Assembly: GCA_947372365.1 (NCBI GenBank)
Contig: CANBTK010000012.1
Location: forward strand, 1-12,797
DNA length: 12,797 nucleotides
Reading direction: 5' to 3'
Origin: Flavipsychrobacter stenotrophus
GTDB lineage: Bacteria; Bacteroidota; Bacteroidia; Chitinophagales; Chitinophagaceae
Shown here: in pieces, positions 7,081 to 12,797 of the stretch
How the letters are laid out: each line of letters begins with the position of its first letter
Position numbering within the stretch: position 1 is the stretch's first letter
Notes under the pieces: model-generated
The model's input: only the letters and a program-made list of their open reading frames with translations
The model's database searches: none
What the model was told of the DNA's origin: nothing
Made by a program: the position numbers and the translations under genes

Positions 7081-8310
7081 ATGGCGGAGCGTAAAATATT
7101 GATCCTCACTAACAGGGTACCCTACCCTCTTAATGACGGCGGGAACCTGGCGATGAATGCGATGATAGAAGGCTATCATATGAGTGGATGGAAGGTGTAC
7201 CTGCTCTCCATGAACACATCCCGGCACCCGCTGCCCGAGGAAACACTATCGGGCCTGTACCAGCATATACACGCTTTTGAGTGGGTGGCTATTAATAACG
7301 ACATCAGCAAGCTGAACGTTGTAAAAAACTACCTGTTCAGCAAAGAAGCAGAGCATGTAGCCCGTTTCTACCAGAAACCTTTTGAAACACGCCTGATAGA
7401 GGTGCTGCACGAATTTAAGCCCGACGTAATACAGGTGGAAAGCATTTTCCTTTCTACTTACCTGCCGGCAATAAACGCCAATTCGGAAGCCGTGAAAGTA
7501 TTGAGGCTGCACAATATAGAGTACCATATCTGGCACGGGCTGGCCAACAAGAGCAGCAACAGCATTAAGAAAAATTACTACCGCAGCCTTACCGAGCGGC
7601 TCAAAAAATTTGAGCGGGAGTCCTGGAAGAAATACGACCTCGTACTCACCATAACAGAAAAAGATGCCTTCCATGTGCGCAGGCTTGAAAAAATACACGA
7701 CCTGCTGGTTGCCCCCTTTAGCCTGGAGCTGAGCAAGCTACCCGTTAAAAGTAACCACGAAAGGTGGGTGGGTTACCACATAGGCGCTATGGACTGGATA
7801 CCTAACCGCGATGGCATAAGGTGGTTTATTGACGAGGTTTGGCCTAAAATACACAGCGCCATACCCAAGTTTGAGTTTTACTTTGCAGGGCGTAAAATGC
7901 CTTCAGAATTTCAGGACATGAACGCTCCAGGCGTGTTTTGCATGGACGAGGTAGATAGTGCTGCCGATTTCATTGCCGATAAAAAAATATTGATAGTGCC
8001 CATTTCGTCGTCAGGCGGCATCAGGATAAAAATACTTGAAGCCATGGCAGTAGGCAAGGTTGTCATTACGTCGCCCGAAGGCATTAAGGGGATAGATGCC
8101 AAAGTAGGCGACCATTACCTGCTGGCCCGCAAGCCCGAAGACTACGTGAAGGCTATAAAGTGGTGCATTATGAACAAGGAAAAAGCAGAAGAAATGGGCG
8201 AGCGCGCCCGCGAGCTTGTTTCGGTAAAATATGAGTACCGCAATGTAACCAGGAATGTCATTAATGAAATTGAGGGCATACTGAAACTAAGGGACAGTTC
8301 TCTTTACTAA
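7081..8310 (+). CDS. GT-B fold glycosyltransferase (GT4-like)
   Basis: 409 residues, complete, ATG at 7081 followed at once by the first Rossmann strand (KILILTNRVPYPLNDGG, about residues 5-21). The N-terminal acceptor-side domain runs to about residue 225. The C-terminal donor-side domain contains VGYHIGAMDWIPNRDGIRWF and the nucleotide-sugar-binding segment SGGIRIKILEAMAVGKVVITS, with R315, K317 and E320 in the positions typical of GT4-like enzymes (more usually written GTRLKxLEAMA). Known: such enzymes move a sugar from an activated nucleotide sugar to a lipid or glycan acceptor on the cytoplasmic side. There is no signal peptide or membrane segment. Acceptor and sugar cannot be told from sequence. 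It is transcribed alone, divergent from the formyltransferase operon and convergent with anmK. A TAAATTTA box (one mismatch to TAnnTTTG) lies at 7062-7069. No Shine-Dalgarno sequence is seen. Confidence 0.88.
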   Translation: MAERKILILTNRVPYPLNDGGNLAMNAMIEGYHMSGWKVYLLSMNTSRHPLPEETLSGLYQHIHAFEWVAINNDISKLNVVKNYLFSKEAEHVARFYQKPFETRLIEVLHEFKPDVIQVESIFLSTYLPAINANSEAVKVLRLHNIEYHIWHGLANKSSNSIKKNYYRSLTERLKKFERESWKKYDLVLTITEKDAFHVRRLEKIHDLLVAPFSLELSKLPVKSNHERWVGYHIGAMDWIPNRDGIRWFIDEVWPKIHSAIPKFEFYFAGRKMPSEFQDMNAPGVFCMDEVDSAADFIADKKILIVPISSSGGIRIKILEAMAVGKVVITSPEGIKGIDAKVGDHYLLARKPEDYVKAIKWCIMNKEKAEEMGERARELVSVKYEYRNVTRNVINEIEGILKLRDSSLY

Positions 8311-8374
8311 CCTGGCCAAAGCTAAAACTCCGTAGGTACAAATATCCTGTTTTCCGAAATCGGCATTGAGTGGG

Positions 8375-9457
8375 TTATGCCATCCATAATGCGCCGCCGC
8401 AACTATCCTTGCTGGCACCTGTTACGCTGCTCAGCACATTGGCTTCTTCCCTCCACCGCAAAGTGCCTATCAGCGCCATAACCAGGGCTTCCTTATACTT
8501 TACAAGCGCATCATCGGGCGCAACTACTTTTACGCCAAGCGGTGCCAGCAAACCTGTTAACAGTGTAATTAAATAAGTATTAAAAGCGCCACCTCCTGTA
8601 ACCAATAGTGCCGCTTCGCCTTTGTTGTGAGGCGCCTTCGCCACTTCCGCCGCTATTTGCCGGGCAATATGCACAGTTACCGTATGTAGCAGGTCAGCAG
8701 TGCTGTGGCTGCTTTCAGATAAAGCGGGGAACGCCATGCCTATTGCATCCTCGTTGCTCAACGATTTCGGGCTGGGCAATTTGTAATAGCTATTAGCCTC
8801 CAACCCGTCCAGCACATCCAGTAGCAGGCCGCCAGTTGCTGCTATAGCGCCGCCCTCGTCCATCGCCAGGCCTTCCCTTTCGGCAAGGCGGTTGAGTACC
8901 TGGTTAGCCGGGCAAATATCGTAGGCTATGGGGCAGCCATTTTCGTAAACAGTCATATTTGCAATGCCGCCAAGGTTCAGCAGGTAATCGTAATTACCAA
9001 ACAGCAGCTTATCGCCAATGGGCACAATAGGTGCGCCCTGCCCGCCGAGCGCCACGTCAAGCGCACGCAAATCGCTTATCACTGGCAAACCTGATACCGC
9101 AGCAATGGAAGCGCCATCACCCAGTTGAAATGTAGTTTGGCTGCCCGGTTCGTGAAATACAGTATGCCCATGCGATACTATAAAATTTACCTGATGCTGA
9201 ATTGCGTTCTCCGCAATGAAATCATTTATTTGCTCACCAAGGTAACGCCCGTAACGGGTATTCAGCTTAAGGAATGCACTCACAGAAAGGTTAGCCGCTT
9301 GTTGCAGCAAAGAAAGCCATTCGTCGTTATAAGGCTTGCAGGCAGTGTGCAGCAGCTGGTAGCTCCATTGCCCCCGCACCTCTTCAAGTTGCACATGCGC
9401 TATATCCAGCCCATCAAGCGAGCTACCCGACATTAACCCTATAACCTTATAAACCAT
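8375..9457 (-). CDS. anmK: Anhydro-N-acetylmuramic acid kinase
   Basis: 360 residues, complete and of normal family length. Known function: hydrolyses the 1,6-anhydro bond of anhydro-MurNAc and phosphorylates it with ATP to MurNAc-6-phosphate, a cytoplasmic step of peptidoglycan recycling. Seen: the phosphate-binding motif GLMSGSSLDG at 7-16, SHGHTVFHEP at 95-104, DLRALDVALGGQGAPIVP at 129-146, NLGGIANMT at 161-169, YDICPANQVLN at 179-189 with presumed catalytic D180, VTGGGAFNT at 286-294 and KYKEALVMALIGTLRW at 320-335. YDICPAN replaces the FDTGPGN of many homologues; I recall this as a Bacteroidota variant, and the aspartate is kept. The gene is convergent with the glycosyltransferase gene, 64 bases away, with no convincing terminator between them. 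It is apparently transcribed alone. The peptidoglycan glycosyltransferase at the right edge is functionally related but not in the same operon. Confidence 0.95.
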   Translation of the reverse strand: MVYKVIGLMSGSSLDGLDIAHVQLEEVRGQWSYQLLHTACKPYNDEWLSLLQQAANLSVSAFLKLNTRYGRYLGEQINDFIAENAIQHQVNFIVSHGHTVFHEPGSQTTFQLGDGASIAAVSGLPVISDLRALDVALGGQGAPIVPIGDKLLFGNYDYLLNLGGIANMTVYENGCPIAYDICPANQVLNRLAEREGLAMDEGGAIAATGGLLLDVLDGLEANSYYKLPSPKSLSNEDAIGMAFPALSESSHSTADLLHTVTVHIARQIAAEVAKAPHNKGEAALLVTGGGAFNTYLITLLTGLLAPLGVKVVAPDDALVKYKEALVMALIGTLRWREEANVLSSVTGASKDSCGGALWMA

Positions 9458-9461
9458 GCTG

Positions 9462-9469
9462 CAAAAGTA
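9462..9469 (-). promoter_or_regulatory. Putative -7 box immediately before anmK
   Basis: The minus strand reads TACTTTTG, a perfect TAnnTTTG match, ending 4 bases before the anmK ATG (TACTTTTGCAGCATG). The predicted transcription start falls at or beside the ATG, so the mRNA would have almost no leader. No clear -33 element is seen. Confidence 0.45.
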
Positions 9470-9594
9470 ATTGTAAATGGTAAATTATAAATGATAAATT
9501 GCTTCCCCCAAGTAAGCCTCAATTACGTGGCTCGTTCCACTTTTTGTTATCAAAATTCCTCAATGCAATATCCATAGGCCTCCGGTAACCTTAC

Positions 9595-9625
9595 AAAAAT
9601 GGCTCCCAAAACAGGAGCCATTTTT
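9595..9625 (-). terminator. Strong intrinsic terminator after recQ
   Basis: A perfect 12-base inverted repeat (AAAAATGGCTCC and its complement at 9614-9625) surrounds a 7-base loop. It lies 23 bases past the recQ stop. The GC-rich part GGCTCC/GGAGCC is flanked by A and T runs, so it should work in both orientations and also shield recQ from plus-strand transcription. Confidence 0.88.
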
Positions 9626-9648
9626 ATTTTTTAGTTTTAATTTTTTAC

Positions 9649-11874
9649 TTAATTCGCGTATTCGCTCATGAACTTGATGCGCATCATTTTAAGGTGCTCT
9701 ATGCTTACGTCGCGGTCTTTAAACTCTTCGAAAGCATTGTCCATATTGTCATCGGGGCTGCTGCGGAAATAATCAAATATTTCGTCCTGCTCGTCCTCGT
9801 CCAGTTCCTGCTCCAGGCAGTAGTCCAGGTTTAGGCGCGTGCCGCTGGCAACAATGGTTTCCATTTCCACCAGCAGGTCAGGTATAGTTAGGCCCTTGTT
9901 TTTAGCTATAGTTTCAAGCGGTATTTTCTTATCAATGTTCTGAATAATGAACACCTTCATGCCGCTTTTGTTCACTACGCTCTTCATCACAAAGTCATCA
10001 GGCTTCACCACATCGTTTTCTTCCACGTACTTAGCTATCAGCTCCACAAACTTTTTACCGTAGCGTATGGTCTTGCCCTTGCTTACGCCTGATATTTTTT
10101 CCAGCTCCTCAAGCGTTGTCGGGTAGTTGGTTGCCATATCTTCCAGCGAGTTTTCGAGGAAGATAACAAATGGCGGCAGGTTCTTTTCTTTCGCTATCTG
10201 TTTACGCAGGTTCTTCAGCAGGTCAAACAATACAGGGTCGGTTGTAGCCGGTGCGCCTGAGCCGCCGCCTACTTCCTCGTCGTCGCCAACGGCATCGTCA
10301 TACTTATGGTTAAGTATTACCTGTATTGAATATGGCTTCTTCAGGAATTTCTTGCCTTTTTCGGTAATCTTCAGCAGGCCATACTCTTCAATATCCTTCC
10401 TTATCATGCCTTCCAGTATCATCTGCCTTATGAGCGAGTACCAGAAGTTGGCTTCCATTTCCATTATCAAACCTGCGCCGAATGACTTCAGTTTTTCATG
10501 GCGGAAGGTGTGCACCTGTGGGTTGGCTTTACCCAAAATAATATTTACAACGTACTCTATGCCAAAGCGTTCATCCAGCTCGTTAATACAATCGAGGGTA
10601 ATTTTAACGCTGTCCTTAACTTCAAGTTTTTCTTTAGGGTTTTTACAGTTATCGCAAAAGCCGCAATTGTCTGTTTTATATTCCTCGCCAAAGTAATGCA
10701 GCAGCAGTTTCCTGCGGCAAACACCACTTTCCACATACGCCAGCGTTTCAGAAATGAGCTGTGCGCCCATTTCGCGTTCGCTCAGTGGCTTATCGCGCAT
10801 CAGGTGCTCCAGCTTCTGCACATCTTTATACGAATAGTACAGTACGCACCTGCCTTCCATGCCATCCCTGCCTGCACGGCCGGTTTCCTGGTAGTAGTTT
10901 TCTAACGATTTAGGTATGTTGTAGTGCATTACAAAGCGCACATCTGGCTTATCAATACCCATACCGAAGGCGATAGTAGCCACAATAACATCTACCTTCT
11001 CCATCAGGAACTGGTCTTGCCTTTGCGCCCTTAGCGGGGCTTCAAGCCCTGCATGGTATGCCACAGCAGTTATGCCATTGGCATGCAATGTTGAGGCCAG
11101 CTCTTCGGTAGTTTTCCGGTTGAGGGTATAGATAATACCACTCTTCCCCTTCATGCTGTTAATAAACTTAACTATGTGCTTAAGTACCTGCTCCTTGCTG
11201 GTTTTAGGCACTACTTCATAAAACAGGTTGGGGCGGTTAAAGGAATCCATGTAAACATCCGGAGTTTCTAATTCCAGGTTCTTTACAATATCATCCTGCA
11301 CCTTTGGGGTAGCCGTTGCGGTGAGTGCAATTATCGGCAGGTTAATATTAATTTCATTAATCATACCACGAAGCTTGCGGTACTCAGGGCGGAAGTCATG
11401 CCCCCATTCCGAAATACAGTGCGCTTCATCAACAGCTATAAAAGAGATATTCAGTTCAGAGAAGAAAGCAATATTTTCCTGCTTGGTAAGTGTTTCAGGC
11501 GCAACGTAAAGCAGTTTGGTTTTTCCTTCTGTAAGGTCAAGTTTTACTTTTTTCTGTTGTGCTTTGCTCAGTGTCGAATTTAAAAAGTGGGCCACATTGT
11601 CTTTGCTGCCGTAGCCACGTATAAGGTCCACCTGGTTTTTCATCAGGGCTATCAATGGCGAAACCACAATAGCCACCCCCTCGCTCAGTAATGCCGGCAA
11701 CTGGTAGCACAATGACTTGCCGCCGCCGGTGGGCATAATAACAAACGTATCGCGCCCTTCTAAAATACTAGTAATAATTTTCTCCTGTTCTCCTTTAAAG
11801 GAGTCAAAACCGAAATACTGATGCAATTCTTTCTTAAGATCATATTTCGGCCCAGGGCTTTTAACGACTTTCAT
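9649..11874 (-). CDS. recQ: ATP-dependent DNA helicase RecQ
   Basis: 741 residues, complete. Known role: 3'-5' DNA unwinding in recombination, replication-fork repair and removal of aberrant structures. Seen, in order: the helicase core with Walker A TGGGKS at 49-54, the DEAH box at 149-152, TATAT at 185-189, AFGMGIDKPDVRFVMHY at 302-318 and QETGRAGRDG at 329-338. The zinc module follows, with C386, C404, C407 and C410. The winged-helix RQC domain spans about 420-515. A glycine- and acid-rich linker covers about 525-545. The HRDC domain spans about 546-620. A further C-terminal region of about 120 residues holds a probable helix-turn-helix segment and an acidic stretch (about 687-712). The ATG at 11874 is the natural start, just before the YFGFDSFKGEQ motif 0 region. 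It is transcribed alone and ends at the terminator at 9595-9625. A weak TAACTTTT box at 11891-11898 could be its promoter. Confidence 0.97.
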   Translation of the reverse strand: MKVVKSPGPKYDLKKELHQYFGFDSFKGEQEKIITSILEGRDTFVIMPTGGGKSLCYQLPALLSEGVAIVVSPLIALMKNQVDLIRGYGSKDNVAHFLNSTLSKAQQKKVKLDLTEGKTKLLYVAPETLTKQENIAFFSELNISFIAVDEAHCISEWGHDFRPEYRKLRGMINEININLPIIALTATATPKVQDDIVKNLELETPDVYMDSFNRPNLFYEVVPKTSKEQVLKHIVKFINSMKGKSGIIYTLNRKTTEELASTLHANGITAVAYHAGLEAPLRAQRQDQFLMEKVDVIVATIAFGMGIDKPDVRFVMHYNIPKSLENYYQETGRAGRDGMEGRCVLYYSYKDVQKLEHLMRDKPLSEREMGAQLISETLAYVESGVCRRKLLLHYFGEEYKTDNCGFCDNCKNPKEKLEVKDSVKITLDCINELDERFGIEYVVNIILGKANPQVHTFRHEKLKSFGAGLIMEMEANFWYSLIRQMILEGMIRKDIEEYGLLKITEKGKKFLKKPYSIQVILNHKYDDAVGDDEEVGGGSGAPATTDPVLFDLLKNLRKQIAKEKNLPPFVIFLENSLEDMATNYPTTLEELEKISGVSKGKTIRYGKKFVELIAKYVEENDVVKPDDFVMKSVVNKSGMKVFIIQNIDKKIPLETIAKNKGLTIPDLLVEMETIVASGTRLNLDYCLEQELDEDEQDEIFDYFRSSPDDNMDNAFEEFKDRDVSIEHLKMMRIKFMSEYAN

Positions 11875-12430
11875 AAATATTTGTTTAACTAAAAGTTACA
11901 AAAACACCTCCACTCCTCCTTTCTAAATACTGTAGGCTGTTTTTTAATAAGATTGCGAATTTACGAAAATAAGGTTAATAAAAATACAATTATGTAATAA
12001 CAATTTCAACTGTTTTGCAACCCGGAACGAAGACAAATCCGTGACATTTTCAATAGTAATTCAGGCCTTTTGCGCGTACTAAAACAAAATACCTGCTTAT
12101 ACCGTTACCAGTAGCCACTATTGCAGCAAAAGTTGTGCCGCATGGCATTATAAATTAGAATTAGCTTCGAAAAACCATGGCCTAAAATCGCACCATAAAG
12201 GCATTATTTTACGCTGCGGGGCCTCATGCACTTCAAAAATTAACTAAACATTATTAAGCAAGGCTGAACCTTAGGGCCCAGTTTGACGCTAAAAACAGGG
12301 ATAAGCAAGAAATTCGCAGGATATATTTACCATTTCGACAATGTGAGGCAATGGTGTTATGTGACCAAAGATAAGGATTTTCTTTATCATTTCCTATGCC
12401 CGTTTTGCGGAAAGTTATACTTTTACCGCA
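11875..12430. other. 556-bp divergent intergenic region, no convincing gene
   Basis: It lies between recQ (minus) and mtgA (plus). It is AT-rich, especially 11940-12010. I find no tRNA-like fold, terminator or perfect TAnnTTTG box. Near matches are TAACTTTT (minus, 11891-11898) for recQ and TACTTTTA (plus, 12418-12425) just before mtgA. An imperfect hairpin occurs at about 12370-12388 (GATAAGGA/TCTTTATC). A 51-codon frame lacking an ATG (12283-12438) with a CPFCG motif is discussed in the findings. A regulatory leader or small RNA is possible but not supported directly. Confidence 0.6.
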
Positions 12431-12797
12431 ATGGCTAACAAAGAACGGAACGAAAGGAAAAGGGTTTTTAAAAGGGTCCTCAAAATCATAGGCATACTTT
12501 TTTTATGTTCCTTATTCTATACCGTCTTGTGCCGCTGGGTGATGCCACCTATAACCATTACTCAGATAGTGGATGCGTGCCGGGGCTACGGCCTTAAACG
12601 GGACTATGTAAGCTGGGATGAAATTTCCCGCAACGTAAAGCTAGCGGCCCTTGCCAGCGAAGACCAGCGTTTTGCCGAGCATGACGGCTTCGACTGGAAA
12701 TCGATGGATAAAAGCATTAACGGGCCTAAGAAAAAGAAGAAAATACGTGGCGCGGGCGCCAGTACCATAAGCCAGCAGGTAGCTAAAAACGTTTTCC
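12431..12797 (+). CDS. mtgA: Monofunctional peptidoglycan transglycosylase, 5' part
   Basis: 122 codons are visible; the gene continues beyond the right edge. Known function: GT51 enzyme that polymerises lipid II into glycan strands at the outer face of the cytoplasmic membrane. Seen: a basic N-terminus (KERNERKR), one membrane segment at about residues 16-37, then the GT51 signature LAALASEDQRFAEHDGFDW at 71-89, in which E77 is the expected catalytic glutamate. A lysine run at 100-104 and GASTISQQVAKNVF at 109-122 follow. The signal-anchor followed directly by the GT51 domain favours the monofunctional form over a bifunctional class A PBP, but a C-terminal transpeptidase domain cannot be excluded from this fragment. 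No Shine-Dalgarno sequence precedes the ATG at 12431; a TACTTTTA box lies 5 bases upstream. Confidence 0.88.
   Translation, partial: MANKERNERKRVFKRVLKIIGILFLCSLFYTVLCRWVMPPITITQIVDACRGYGLKRDYVSWDEISRNVKLAALASEDQRFAEHDGFDWKSMDKSINGPKKKKKIRGAGASTISQQVAKNVF

Noticed and set aside
8311..8374. Shared terminator between the convergent glycosyltransferase and anmK genes
   Set aside because: Only a CCGA/TCGG mini-palindrome without a T run is present; too weak to annotate.
9531..9554. GTGG/CCAC hairpin plus T run between anmK and recQ as a second terminator
   Set aside because: Four-base stem only, no plus-strand gene feeding it; the 12-base hairpin at 9595-9625 is the real terminator.
12289..12390. 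33-codon minus-strand frame starting MIKKILIFGH in the recQ-mtgA intergenic region
   Set aside because: Short, AT-driven and without motif; it overlaps the plus-strand CPFCG frame, which shows how easily plausible peptides arise here.

Overview
The window looks like a chromosomal segment from a member of the Bacteroidota, probably a Chitinophagia- or Sphingobacteriia-like lineage; I cannot place it further. Several starts are preceded by Bacteroidota-type TAnnTTTG promoter boxes. No gene has a clear Shine-Dalgarno sequence. The first gene encodes the kind of huge secreted NHL/Big repeat protein common in this phylum, and the RecQ and AnmK homologues are easy to recognise. Base composition is mixed and even, and I see no insertion sequence, phage gene, integrase, tRNA, rRNA or CRISPR array.

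Region 1 (1-5307, minus strand) is one uninterrupted reading frame of 1769 codons that runs off the left edge. I checked it triplet by triplet and found no in-frame stop. It encodes a secreted protein: a signal peptide, then four blocks of exactly six NHL repeats, each block separated by an 81-residue bacterial Ig-like (Big2-type) domain, then two Ig-like domains in tandem. This reads as four six-bladed beta-propellers on an Ig-like stalk. The C-terminus is outside the window. Many short open frames on the plus strand here are shadows of the low-complexity repeats.

Region 2 (5454-6877, minus strand) is a likely two-gene operon: a short formyltransferase-family enzyme followed by aat, the leucyl/phenylalanyl-tRNA-protein transferase of the N-degron pathway. 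A roughly 200-bp divergent intergenic region with several palindromes separates it from region 3.

Region 3 (7081-8310, plus strand) is a single GT-B glycosyltransferase, convergent with anmK (8375-9457, minus strand), which recycles anhydro-N-acetylmuramic acid from the cell wall. Region 4 (9649-11874, minus strand) is a full-length recQ helicase gene followed by a strong 12-bp-stem terminator. A 556-bp stretch without a convincing gene follows. The window ends inside a monofunctional peptidoglycan transglycosylase gene (mtgA, plus strand).

The genes are mostly housekeeping: cell-wall recycling and synthesis (anmK, mtgA), N-degron tagging (aat) and DNA repair (recQ), plus glycan decoration (glycosyltransferase, possibly the formyltransferase). 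The unusual element is the giant propeller protein, whose regular architecture and cysteine pattern are the main points of interest.
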